This document shows positions 33,815 to 43,920 of a stretch of 64,000 bases of DNA, piece by piece (position 1 is the first letter of the stretch; each line of letters opens with the position of its first letter). The notes beneath the pieces were generated by a model. The model was not told where the DNA came from and made no database searches. It worked only from the letters and a program-made list of their open reading frames with translations. The translations under genes were made by a program, and so were the position numbers. This DNA is from Bog-532 sp965277615 (lineage in GTDB: Bacteria; Actinomycetota; Actinomycetes; Streptosporangiales; Streptosporangiaceae), in assembly GCA_965277615.1 (NCBI GenBank), contig CBDIDG010000004.1:434001-498000 (forward strand), written 5' to 3'.

Positions 33815-34675
33815 GTGGACGACATCAGCGGCCCGCTGGCGGGCTACACGGTGGGCATCACCGCGGAGCGCCGCCGGGAGGAGTTCGCGGCGGCACTCGA
33901 ACGCCAGGGGGCCACGGTGATCTCGGGTCCGGCGATCCGGATCGTGCCGCTGGCCGATGACCGCGAGCTGCTGGCCGCGACGCGCCGCGCGCTGGCGGCG
34001 CCGCTCGACATCGTGGTCGGGACGACCGGGGTCGGATTCCGCGGCTGGCTGGAGGCAGCCGGCTCGTGGGGCCTGGCCGAGCCGCTGACCGCCGCCATCG
34101 GCCAGTCGGTGGTGCTGGCCCGCGGGCCCAAGGTCCGCGGGGCCATCCGGGCCGCGGGCCTGCGTGAAACCTGGTCGCCCGAGTCGGAGTCGTCGGCCGA
34201 GGTCCTCGAGCACCTGCTGGCCGACTACGACCTGGCCGGCAAACGCATCGCGGTGCAGTTGCACGGCGATCCGCTGACCGAGTTCATCGCGGCGCTGCGC
34301 CAGGCAGGCGCCGAGGTGATCGAGGTGCCGGTCTACCGCTGGGTGCCGCCGGAAGATCCCGGGCCGCTGCACCGGCTGATCGAAGCCGTCGTGGCCGGCA
34401 CCGTCGACGCGGTCGCGTTCACCAGCGCACCGGCGGCGGCGAACTTCCTGGCCACGGCGGACCAGCAGGGCCAAGGCGAGGCCGTTCGGGCCGCGCTGGG
34501 CGGCCCGGTGCTGGCCGCCTGCGTAGGCCCGGTCACCGCCGCTCCCCTGGTCCAGGCGGGGATCCCCGTCATCCAGCCCAACCGGAGCCGCCTCGGCGCC
34601 CTGGTCAAGGAGATCGCCGAGCAACTCCCCCGCCGCAGCGGGCGCCTGGCCCCGGCTGAGCCCCCGGCACGCTGA
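33815..34675 (+). CDS. hemD: Uroporphyrinogen-III synthase
   Basis: 286 residues starting at GTG (MDDISGPLAGYTVGITAERR). The two-lobed HemD pattern is present: VGITAERRREEF, IVVGTTGVGFRGWLEAA, KRIAVQLHGDPLTEFIAAL, VIEVPVYRWVPP, AFTSAPAAANFL and ACVGPVTAAPLVQAGI. It closes hydroxymethylbilane to uroporphyrinogen III. It is an isolated copy, not in a hem operon, and resembles the actinobacterial stand-alone HemD-like proteins near nitrite/regulatory genes. Its last bases lie beside the convergent Nudix gene. Confidence 0.87.
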   Translation: MDDISGPLAGYTVGITAERRREEFAAALERQGATVISGPAIRIVPLADDRELLAATRRALAAPLDIVVGTTGVGFRGWLEAAGSWGLAEPLTAAIGQSVVLARGPKVRGAIRAAGLRETWSPESESSAEVLEHLLADYDLAGKRIAVQLHGDPLTEFIAALRQAGAEVIEVPVYRWVPPEDPGPLHRLIEAVVAGTVDAVAFTSAPAAANFLATADQQGQGEAVRAALGGPVLAACVGPVTAAPLVQAGIPVIQPNRSRLGALVKEIAEQLPRRSGRLAPAEPPAR

Positions 34676-34682
34676 GGCTCAG
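34656..34682. terminator. Possible bidirectional terminator hairpin
   Basis: CTGAGCC and GGCTCAG are 7-bp arms with a 13-nt loop spanning the convergent ends of hemD and the Nudix gene. The position suits a bidirectional terminator, but there is no T-run and the stem is short. Confidence 0.35.
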
Positions 34683-35077
34683 GTCAGCAGGCCCTGCAGC
34701 AGCGGCAGGTAGGAAGGGTCAGTGAAGGTCAGGCCGCTCAGCTGGCCGGCCGTGAACCAGCCGATGGCGTCGTGTTCGTGCGGCTGCAGGTTCGCGACCT
34801 CGCCCCGCCACCGACCGGAGATCCACACGGTGAGGTCCAGGCCGGTCCCCGGGTCAGTCCGGCGCAGGACCGGCTCGCCGTCGACACCGTCGAGGGTGAC
34901 ACCGAGCTCCTCGGCCACCTCCCGGCGCAGAGCATCCCCGGGCCGCTCACCCGGCTCGACGTGACCGCCGGCGAAATCCCACACCCCCGGGTACCAGCGG
35001 CGGCCGGGCGAACGGTGACACAGCAGGATCTGATCCGGGCGGCGCAGGATCACGGCCACCACGTGGTGGGTCTCCAT
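34679..35077 (-). CDS. Nudix hydrolase
   Basis: 132 residues starting METHHVVAVIL. The Nudix box is complete: GGHVEPGERPGDALRREVAE followed by ELGV, with the catalytic REVAEEL. It hydrolyses nucleoside diphosphates linked to other moieties; the substrate is not deducible. It is on the same strand and 17 bp after the cyclase-family gene, so probably co-transcribed. Its end faces hemD. Confidence 0.9.
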   Translation of the reverse strand: METHHVVAVILRRPDQILLCHRSPGRRWYPGVWDFAGGHVEPGERPGDALRREVAEELGVTLDGVDGEPVLRRTDPGTGLDLTVWISGRWRGEVANLQPHEHDAIGWFTAGQLSGLTFTDPSYLPLLQGLLT

Positions 35078-35094
35078 CGGCGCCGGGCCCGGCG

Positions 35095-36078
35095 TTACTT
35101 GATGGCCAGGGCGTTGGGCGGGGAGGCGATGCCGCCACGGCCGTTCAGCGGGGCGCTGGTCAGCAGGCACTCGAAGACGCCGTCGTCGGCACAGTCGGCG
35201 GCCAGATCGCCGAGCGCCCACAGCTCCCCCAGGCCCATGCCGAACTGGCCGATGAGCATCCGGTGCAGGAAGCCGAACGGGGCGGCCTCGGGGCGGCTGT
35301 CGGGCGGCCACACCTCGACCGCGAACGTGTCGGAGACGACGGCCATCGCGCCGCTGTCCCACAGGTAGCGGGCCATCTCCTCGGTGTGCTCCACGCCGGG
35401 GGCACGCAGGTCACGGACCCAGTCGGCGCGGTCCTCATAGGGCAGGGTCAGATACCAGCCGAGAAAACCGGTGTGCAGCACGATCACGCAGCCGGGTGAA
35501 TAGGACACCCGGGTCACGGCCCGGGCCAGCTCCAGGTCATCGACGCTGAACGCGGTGGCCATACCGGGCCGGTACTCGCGGCCGCTGGCCGGCAGGGCCC
35601 GGGCCACGTCCAGGACGACCGCCCGGGCGGCGATGCCCGTCCGGGCCCAGTAGTCGATCGTGTTACGCCGGCCGGCCAGCACGTCATCCTCGCTGACGCC
35701 GTTGTAGAAGACGCCGGGCGAGTAGGCCGCGTGGCCCAGCGAGTCCCATTGGCTGGACTGCTGCGGGTTGAAGTTGTCGTACACGTCGTCCAGGCCGGAA
35801 ATGCCCGGACCGGGCGGGTGGATCAGCCCGTGCCGGGGCTTGCCCCGCCGGCCTAGCAGCGGAGGGTCCAGCGCGTCCAGCTCGGCGTTCAGCGGGAACA
35901 CCGCGCCCCGCCGGACCAGCCTGGTCGCGGCCAGCACCGACTCCGGGGTCTGCAGGTTCAGCAGTCCGAGCGAGTCGTCCGGGCCGAACAGGCCCCAGCC
36001 GCTGCGGCCGCCCCGGTCCGCGACCGGAAGCTCGTCGTAGCGAGGCAGACGGTCATCAGCTTCGGTCACCGTGGTCAC
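35095..36078 (-). CDS. Cyclase family protein (kynurenine formamidase-like)
   Basis: 327 residues from a GTG start. It carries the PF04199 features SQWDSLGHAAYSPGVFYNG, VIVLHTGFLGWY and FAVEVWPP. In the normal metal motif HXGTHXDXPXH several positions are replaced here (SQWDSLGH), as in the larger actinobacterial branch of the family. These enzymes hydrolyse formamides or act as cyclases. A Nudix gene follows in the same direction. The GTG was kept because a GC-rich non-coding region precedes it. Confidence 0.85.
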   Translation of the reverse strand: MTTVTEADDRLPRYDELPVADRGGRSGWGLFGPDDSLGLLNLQTPESVLAATRLVRRGAVFPLNAELDALDPPLLGRRGKPRHGLIHPPGPGISGLDDVYDNFNPQQSSQWDSLGHAAYSPGVFYNGVSEDDVLAGRRNTIDYWARTGIAARAVVLDVARALPASGREYRPGMATAFSVDDLELARAVTRVSYSPGCVIVLHTGFLGWYLTLPYEDRADWVRDLRAPGVEHTEEMARYLWDSGAMAVVSDTFAVEVWPPDSRPEAAPFGFLHRMLIGQFGMGLGELWALGDLAADCADDGVFECLLTSAPLNGRGGIASPPNALAIK

Positions 36079-36162
36079 GATACGCCCGGGGTCCCCTATG
36101 GCCCAGGCCCCACGCCCCCGGGACTCCGCATGCCCCGGGGCTTTCGGATTTGCTTACATCAT

Positions 36163-36175
36163 TATAATAAATATA
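36163..36175 (+). promoter_or_regulatory. Consensus -10 TATAAT placed for a leaderless start
   Basis: TATAAT (36163-36168) is a perfect -10 hexamer in an AT island (about 36150-36180). The MFS ATG begins 7 nt after it, so transcription would start at the ATG itself. No Shine-Dalgarno precedes the ATG. A clear -35 is not visible. Confidence 0.6.
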
Positions 36176-37686
36176 TGCGTATAGGTAACCGGCGACCGTG
36201 GCTGATCCTGGCGATCTGCTGCATGAGCCTGCTGATCGTGGGGACCGACTCGACCATCGTCAACGTGGCGCTGCCCTCGATCCGGCGGGACCTGGACGCC
36301 TCGCTGAGCGGCCTGCAGTGGTCGGTCGACGCCTACACGCTGGTGATCGCCAGTTTTCTGATGGTCTCCGGCTCGATGGGCGACCGGTTCGGCCGACGGC
36401 GGGTGTTCCAGATGGGCCTGGCCCTGTTCACGCTGGGATCGCTGCTGTGCAGCCTGGCCCCGAACGTCATCTTGCTGGTGGTGTTCCGCTGCCTGCAGGC
36501 GCTGGGCGGTTCGATGCTCAACCCGGTCGCCCTGTCCATCGTCAGCAACACGTTCACCGAGCGCAAGGCGCGGGCCCGGGCGCTCGGTATCTGGGGCGCG
36601 GTGTTCGGCGTGAGCCTGGCCCTGGGCCCGGTGCTCGGCGGCCTGCTGGTCACCGACGTCAGCTGGCGGGCGATCTTCTGGATCAACATCCCGATCGGGC
36701 TGGCCGCGATCGCCCTGACCCAGCTGTTCGTGCCCGATTCTAAGGCGGCCGTCGCCCGCCGCTTCGACCCGTGGGGCCAGCTCCTGGTGATCGCCTTCCT
36801 GGCCACGCTGATCTACGGTCTCATCGAGGGACCGTCGGCCGGCTGGGGATCGCCGCTGATCGTGGCGATGTTCGCGATCGCGGCGGCCTCCGCGGTCACG
36901 CTGGTGCGGGTCGAGTTGCGCCGCACGCAGCCGCTGCTCGAGGTGCGCTTCTTCCGCAGCCTCCCGTTCAGCGGGGCCAGCCTGATCGCGGTGCTGGCGT
37001 TCGGGGTGCTGGGCGGCTTCCTGTTCCTCAACACGCTGTACCTGCAGGACGCCCGCGGCTACAGCGCGCTGCACGCGGGCCTGCTGACGCTGCCCATGGC
37101 CGTGCTGATCTTCGTGTTCGCCCCGATCTCCGGCCGGCTGGTGGGCAGCCGCGGCCCGCGGCTGCCGCTGGTGCTGGCGGGCGTGGCCATCATGGCGGCC
37201 TCGCTGCTGCTGATCCGGCTCAGCGACGGCACGCCGGTGCCCTGGCTGCTGGCCTCCTACGTCGTGTTCGGGCTCGGGTTCGGGCTGGTCAACGCACCCA
37301 TCTCCAACACGGCCGTGTCGGGTATGCCGGACAGCCAGGCCGGGGTGGCCGCGTCGGTGGCGTCGGCCAGCCGGCAGGCCGGATCAGCCCTCGGGGTGGC
37401 CATCACCGGTTCGCTGATCGCGGGAGCGTCCAACGCGGGCCTGGCTGCGGCCAGCCACGCCGCGTGGGCCGTGCTCGCGGCCTGCGGGCTGGGCATCGTC
37501 GTACTCGGCTGGGCCTCAACCGGTCCGCGCGCACTGGCCACGGCGCAGCGGGTCCGTGAGACCCTGGGCGGCGAAGCTGTGGGTCCGGCGGGCTCGGCGG
37601 GTCGGGCGGGCTCTGCGGGCTCTGCGGGCTCTGCGGGTCCGGACCGGGAGGAGGAGCCTCATGGCGCGGCTGTCGAAGGCTCGTGA
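36175..37686 (+). CDS. DHA2-type MFS exporter
   Basis: 503 residues with fourteen membrane helices, starting MRIGNRRPWLILAICCMS. Motifs are GTDSTIVNVALPSIRRDL, MGDRFGRRRVFQMG, the DHA2 motif WGAVFGVSLALGPVLGG and VNAPISNTAVSGMP. The C-terminal 25 residues are a Gly/Ser/Ala tract encoded by three tandem 9-bp GGCTCTGCG units, probably disordered. The ATG of the following MarR gene lies inside its last codons, indicating co-translation. Start chosen for leaderless transcription from the TATAAT box. Confidence 0.92.
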   Translation: MRIGNRRPWLILAICCMSLLIVGTDSTIVNVALPSIRRDLDASLSGLQWSVDAYTLVIASFLMVSGSMGDRFGRRRVFQMGLALFTLGSLLCSLAPNVILLVVFRCLQALGGSMLNPVALSIVSNTFTERKARARALGIWGAVFGVSLALGPVLGGLLVTDVSWRAIFWINIPIGLAAIALTQLFVPDSKAAVARRFDPWGQLLVIAFLATLIYGLIEGPSAGWGSPLIVAMFAIAAASAVTLVRVELRRTQPLLEVRFFRSLPFSGASLIAVLAFGVLGGFLFLNTLYLQDARGYSALHAGLLTLPMAVLIFVFAPISGRLVGSRGPRLPLVLAGVAIMAASLLLIRLSDGTPVPWLLASYVVFGLGFGLVNAPISNTAVSGMPDSQAGVAASVASASRQAGSALGVAITGSLIAGASNAGLAAASHAAWAVLAACGLGIVVLGWASTGPRALATAQRVRETLGGEAVGPAGSAGRAGSAGSAGSAGPDREEEPHGAAVEGS

Positions 37687-38215
37687 CGACCAGGCCGTGG
37701 GCGAGCCGGTTATAGGTGAGCAGGGGGATGGCGAGCCGGGCGTTGACGAGGAGGGCGTTGGCGAGCCGGACGTTGGCGGGTCGGCTCGTGACGATCAGGC
37801 CGCCCGGGTCTGGACGGTCATGCGTGACCTGGCCGCCCATTATCCGCCGCCGGACCTGCTGCGCGGCGCACTGAACCTGGGGCGCGGCACGGGCCGGGTC
37901 AAGGCGCTGCTCAAGCTGGCCGACGGGCCGCTGTCGGTGAGCGGCCTGGCCGAAGCGGTGAGCGTCGACGCCCCGTACGCCACCCTCATCGTCGACACGC
38001 TGGAGGAACGGGGCCTGGTTGAACGTCGTTCGGACCCGGCCGACCGGCGCCGCAAGCTGGTCGAGCTGACCCCGGCGGGCCAGGAGGCGATCGGGCGCGT
38101 GGAGCGGATCTTGCGTGAGCCGCCCGAGGGCTTCGCCGACCTCAGCCCGCGCGAGCTGGACGTACTGGAAGACCTGGTCACCCGGATCACAGCCCGTTCG
38201 GCGCCCGCTCCGTAG
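37661..38215 (+). CDS. MarR family transcriptional regulator
   Basis: 184 residues starting MARLSKARDD behind GGAGGAGG, overlapping the MFS gene by 26 bp. The first about 50 residues are an acidic Gly/Glu/Val tract with repeated GEP(V/D) units, then a winged helix: PLSVSGLAEAVSVDAPYATL and the wing RRSDPADRRRKLVELTPAG. It is co-translated with the pump it probably controls. It lies upstream of the paa operon on the same strand, but hairpins and a TetR-type operator between them argue for separate transcription. Confidence 0.88.
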   Translation: MARLSKARDDQAVGEPVIGEQGDGEPGVDEEGVGEPDVGGSARDDQAARVWTVMRDLAAHYPPPDLLRGALNLGRGTGRVKALLKLADGPLSVSGLAEAVSVDAPYATLIVDTLEERGLVERRSDPADRRRKLVELTPAGQEAIGRVERILREPPEGFADLSPRELDVLEDLVTRITARSAPAP

Positions 38216-38248
38216 GACGCCGGGCCATGCCGGGACCTCGGGGAGTGG

Positions 38249-38427
38249 GGGCTGGGGACACTTCTGTGCAGCATCTGCATAAAAGTGTCCCCAGCCCTGA
38301 AGCACATACCTGGTGCTGAGGCTGGTGAGACTGCCGAGGTGGGTTGGGACGGTGGGCTCCGCTCGTGGCGGGTTGCCGGGATTCGGGAACACTTCTCGGC
38401 AAATACTGCATAAAGGTGTTCCCGAAT
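38249..38427 (+). repeat. Two tandem long hairpins with conserved 19-nt loop
   Basis: Hairpin 1 has a perfect 15-bp stem (GGGCTGGGGACACTT / 38283-38297) with loop CTGTGCAGCATCTGCATAA. Hairpin 2 has a 14-bp stem (ATTCGGGAACACTT / 38414-38427, one T-G) with loop CTCGGCAAATACTGCATAA. Loop length and 13 of 19 loop bases agree. The outer stem sequences differ yet remain paired, so structure is conserved. Only the ACACTT/GTGT base of the stem is shared. They start 132 bp apart between the MarR gene and paaZ. Confidence 0.75.
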
Positions 38428-38531
38428 AGAGGGAACGCGGACCCTCGAGGGCTCGTGTGGCGGATGGGCCCTCCGCCGCGGGCGAAAGGTGGTGGGCGGG
38501 GGGTGTTCAAGGGACGTGAGGGCGGAGTAAA

Positions 38532-38549
38532 TTACCGAATGATCGGTAA
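38532..38549. promoter_or_regulatory. TetR-type operator of the paa operon
   Basis: TTACCGAATGATCGGTAA is a perfect palindrome with 7-bp arms and a 4-bp spacer, 35 bp before paaZ. ACCGA-N4-TCGGT-like sites are typical of TetR-family PaaR repressors of phenylacetate operons. No TetR gene adjoins the operon, so the regulator must be elsewhere. Confidence 0.7.
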
Positions 38550-38584
38550 GTAAAGGGGGCGGCGAGTGAGATGGGGAAGATCTC

Positions 38585-40626
<2,042 letters not shown>

Positions 40627-40630
<4 letters not shown>

Positions 40631-41634
40631 CGACCAGCACCGAGCCCACCAAGAGCACCGCCGGCACGGAGAACACCGAGCCCACCGCGAGCGACGCGCC
40701 GGACCTGCAGGCCCATTTCGACGCGACGATCGGCCACGACCGCCGGATCGAGCCCAGGGACTGGATGCCGGACAAGTACCGGGCCACGATGGTCCGCCAG
40801 ATCGCCCAGCACGCGCACTCGGAGATCATCGGTATGCAGCCGGAGGGCAACTGGATCACCCGGGCGCCCTCCTTGCGGCGCAAGGCCATCCTGCTGGCCA
40901 AGGTCCAGGACGAGGCCGGGCACGGCATGTACCTGTACAGCGCGGCCGAGACGCTCGGGGTACAGCGGGGCGACCTGACCAGCAAGCTGATCAGCGGGCG
41001 GCAGAAGTACTCGTCGATCTTCAACTATCCGGCGCTGAGCTACGCCGACGTCGGCGTCATCGGCTGGCTGGTCGACGGGGCCGCGATCTGCAACCAGGTG
41101 CCGCTGTGCCGGTCGTCGTACGGGCCATACGCCCGGGCCATGATCCGGATCTGCAAGGAGGAGTCGTTCCACCAGCGGCAGGGGTACGAGCTGCTGATGA
41201 CGATGATGCGCGGCACCGAGGCCCAGCGGGAGATGGTGCAGGACGCGACCAACCGGACCTGGTGGCCCGCGCTCATGATGTTCGGGCCGCCCGACGCCGA
41301 CTCCCCCAACACCGCCCAGTCGATGGCCTGGGGCGTCAAGCGGCACACCAACGACGAGCTGCGGCAGCGGTTCGTGGACATGACCGTGCCGCAGGCCGAG
41401 AAGCTCGGCGTCACCCTGCCCGACCCGGACCTGCGCTGGAACCCGGACCGCGAGCACTACGACTTCGGCCCGGTCGACTGGGACGAGTTCAAGGCGGTGG
41501 TGGCCGGGAACGGTCCGTGCAACGCTCAGCGGGTGGCCCACCGTAAGGCTGCGCAGGACGAGGGCGCCTGGGTCCGTGAGGCCGCGCTGGCCCACGCGGC
41601 CAAGGCCCGGGCCGGGAGGGAGCGGGCCGCATGA
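40627..41634 (+). CDS. paaA: Phenylacetyl-CoA epoxidase subunit A
   Basis: 335 residues. This is the catalytic di-iron subunit: two EXXH ligand motifs are visible, DEAGHGMYLYSAAE and EESFHQRQGYELL. MVRQIAQHAHSEIIGMQPEG and the C-terminal RWNPDREHYDFGPVDWDEF are also PaaA hallmarks. It epoxidises the ring of phenylacetyl-CoA with oxygen and electrons from PaaE. It is coupled by ATGA overlaps to paaZ upstream and paaB downstream. Confidence 0.96.
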
Positions 41635-41993
41635 GCGATTACTCGGCCGAGGGCGGGCACGGCGCGGTGCCGATCAAGGACGTCGCGGTGCAGCCGGAGC
41701 CGGTCGCGGCCCGGGACGACTGGCCGCTGTACGAGGTGTTCCTGCGGGGCAAGCGCGGGCTGAACCACGTGCACGTCGGCAGCCTGCACGCGGCCGATGC
41801 GCAGATGGCGCTGCACCACGCCCGTGACCTCTACACCCGCCGCAACGAGGGCGTCAGCATCTGGGTCGTCGCGGCCGGGGACATCACCGCGTCCTCCCCG
41901 GACGAGAAGGACCCGTTCTTCGCCCCGTCCGGGGACAAGGTGTACCGGCACCCGACGTTCTACGAGATCCCCGACGACGTCCCCCACATGTGA
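41631..41993 (+). CDS. paaB: Phenylacetyl-CoA epoxidase subunit B
   Basis: 120 residues. The core DDWPLYEVFLRGKRGLNHVH followed by VGSLHAADAQMALHHARDLYTRRNEG is diagnostic of PaaB. An N-terminal extension of about 28 residues is longer than in E. coli. PaaB bridges PaaAC heterodimers and is required for activity. ATGA overlap with paaA; paaC begins 20 bp later behind GGGAG. Confidence 0.95.
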   Translation: MSDYSAEGGHGAVPIKDVAVQPEPVAARDDWPLYEVFLRGKRGLNHVHVGSLHAADAQMALHHARDLYTRRNEGVSIWVVAAGDITASSPDEKDPFFAPSGDKVYRHPTFYEIPDDVPHM

Positions 41994-42012
41994 GACCAGC
42001 GGGAGCTACAGC

Positions 42013-42867
42013 GTGAGTCACGAGGACAACCCCTACGACCTGCTGGGCGAGGACCACGACGGTGGTCACCGGTGGGCGTTCGGTACCGGCTTCACCGACC
42101 CGCTCGAGGGCATCGACACCTCGGTCCCGGCCGGCCTCGACGCCGCCGCGCTGGCCCGGTACTGCCTGGCCCTGGGCGACGACGCGCTGATCTACAGCCA
42201 CCGGCTGCAGCAGTGGGTCACCCGCCTGCCCGAGCTGGAGGAAGAGACCGCGGTGGCCAACATCGCGCTCGACCTGCTGGGCCAGGCCCGGATGCTGCTG
42301 GCCCGGGCCGGCGCCATCGACGGCCGGACCGAGGACGAGCTGGCGTTCTTCCGGGACGAGAAGGACTTCCGCAACGTCCGGCTGGCCGAGCACGAGGACC
42401 GCGACTTCGCCGAGCTGGTCGGCCGGCTGCTGATCTTCTCCAGCTGGCGGCTGGCCCTGTTCGGGCAGCTGGCCACCGGGCCCGATCCGGTGCTGGCGGC
42501 CATCGCGGCCAAGGGGGCCAAGGAGCTGACCTACCACCGCGACTACGCCGCCCGGTGGGTGGTCCGGCTGGGCGACGGCACCGACGTGTCCCGCGACCGC
42601 ATGCAGGCCGCGCTGGCCGCGCTGTGGGCGCTGACCGGCGAGCTGTTCCGGCCCGACCCCGACGCGCTGGCCGTGGTAGAGCCCGCCGACGTCGACCCGA
42701 TCCTGGACACCGTGCTGGCCCTGGCCGGGCTGGACCGGCCGGACGCGAAGCCGCTGGCCGGGGTCAGCGGCCGGACCGGCCGGGACGGCGTGCACACCGA
42801 GGCCATGGGCTTCGTGCTGGCCGAGCTGCAGTCGCTGGCCCGGGCCCACCCGGACGCGACATGGTGA
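42013..42867 (+). CDS. paaC: Phenylacetyl-CoA epoxidase subunit C
   Basis: 284 residues from a GTG with GGGAG seven bases upstream. It is a ferritin-like structural partner of PaaA: ALGDDALIYSHRLQQWV, ELEEETAVANIALDLLGQAR, ELTYHRDYAARWVVRLGDGT and EAMGFVLAELQSLAR are typical. The next gene normally is paaD; here paaE starts 7 bp before the paaC stop, so paaD is missing from the operon. Confidence 0.95.
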   Translation: MSHEDNPYDLLGEDHDGGHRWAFGTGFTDPLEGIDTSVPAGLDAAALARYCLALGDDALIYSHRLQQWVTRLPELEEETAVANIALDLLGQARMLLARAGAIDGRTEDELAFFRDEKDFRNVRLAEHEDRDFAELVGRLLIFSSWRLALFGQLATGPDPVLAAIAAKGAKELTYHRDYAARWVVRLGDGTDVSRDRMQAALAALWALTGELFRPDPDALAVVEPADVDPILDTVLALAGLDRPDAKPLAGVSGRTGRDGVHTEAMGFVLAELQSLARAHPDATW

Positions 42868-43910
42868 GGACCGAGTTCCACCCACTGGTGGTGGCCGGGG
42901 TCGAACCGCTGACCGACGACTCCGCCGCCATCACGTTCGCCGTGCCCGACGAGCTGGCCGGGGACTTCGTGTTCAGCGCCGGACAGAGCCTGACCATCCG
43001 CCGCGGTGAGGAACGGCGGTCCTATTCGATCTGCGCCGCGGCCGGGACGCCGCCGCGGATCGGGGTGCGCGAAGTGGCCGGCGGCGCGGTCTCGGGCTGG
43101 CTGGTGCGCGAGCTCAAGGCCGGGGACACGGTCGAGGTCCAGTCGCCGAACGGCACGTTCACCCCCGACCTGGCCGTCCCCGGGCAGCACGTGCTGATCG
43201 CGGCCGGCTCGGGCATCACGCCGATGGTGTCGATCGCGGCCTCGGTGCTGGCCGCGGACGACAAGTCGACGGTCACGCTGCTGTACGGCAACCGGCGCAG
43301 CGACACGGTCATGTTCGCGGACGAGGTGGCCGACCTGAAGGACGCCTACCCGGCCCGGATGCGGATCATGCACGTGCTGTCGCGCGAGGCCCAGGAGGTC
43401 GAGCTGTTCAGCGGGCGCCTGGACGCGGCCCGGCTGACCGAGCTGCTGCCGGTCACCGTGGACGTGGCCCGGGTCGACCACTGGTGGCTGTGCGGCCCGT
43501 TCGGCATGGTCACTGACGCGATCGACGTCCTGGGGGCCCTGGGGGTGGAGGCCCGGCGCATCCACCGCGAGCTGTTCTGGGTCGGGGACGATCCCCCGGC
43601 GCAGGCCACGCACGAGGAGGCGCCGGCCGGTGACGGCGCGACCCTGACCGTGATCCTGGACGGGCGCTCGTCCACCCTCACCCTGCCCGCGGGCACGGCC
43701 ATCCTCGATGGCGCCCAGCGGGTCCGGCCCGACCTGCCCTTCGCCTGCAAGGGCGGCGTCTGCGGCACCTGCCGGGCCAAGGTGACCAGCGGCGCCGGGA
43801 CCATGCGCCGCAACTACGCCCTGGAGCCGCACGAGGTGGACGCCGGCTACGTGCTGACCTGCCAGACCGTGCCCACCTCGGACGAGATCACCGTCGACTA
43901 CGACGCGTGA
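42861..43910 (+). CDS. paaE: Phenylacetyl-CoA epoxidase reductase subunit E
   Basis: 349 residues. The N-terminal FNR half has RRSYSICAAAG (FAD) and IAAGSGITPMVS (NADPH), and the C-terminal plant-type 2Fe-2S domain has Cys296, Cys301 and Cys304 in FACKGGVCGTCRAK, with Cys334 in VLTCQTVP. It passes electrons to the PaaAC di-iron site. Its ATG lies inside the end of paaC. PaaE's cluster normally depends on PaaD for maturation, so absence of paaD here is notable. Confidence 0.95.
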   Translation: MVRTEFHPLVVAGVEPLTDDSAAITFAVPDELAGDFVFSAGQSLTIRRGEERRSYSICAAAGTPPRIGVREVAGGAVSGWLVRELKAGDTVEVQSPNGTFTPDLAVPGQHVLIAAGSGITPMVSIAASVLAADDKSTVTLLYGNRRSDTVMFADEVADLKDAYPARMRIMHVLSREAQEVELFSGRLDAARLTELLPVTVDVARVDHWWLCGPFGMVTDAIDVLGALGVEARRIHRELFWVGDDPPAQATHEEAPAGDGATLTVILDGRSSTLTLPAGTAILDGAQRVRPDLPFACKGGVCGTCRAKVTSGAGTMRRNYALEPHEVDAGYVLTCQTVPTSDEITVDYDA

Positions 43911-43920
43911 GGAGACAGCC

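Larger units (their letters stand above)
38216..38584. other. 369-bp gene-free region before paa operon
   Basis: Contains the two tandem hairpins (38249-38427), a GC-rich spacer (about 38430-38520) and the TTACCGA-type operator just before paaZ. No ORF with coding character was found on either strand. Short ORFs here read through hairpin DNA. Confidence 0.6.

Noticed and set aside
38249..38427. Two hairpins as a CRISPR array or simple terminators
   Set aside because: Only two units, palindromic with divergent stems and no spacer-like unique sequence; conserved loop and lack of T-tract argue against ordinary terminators.
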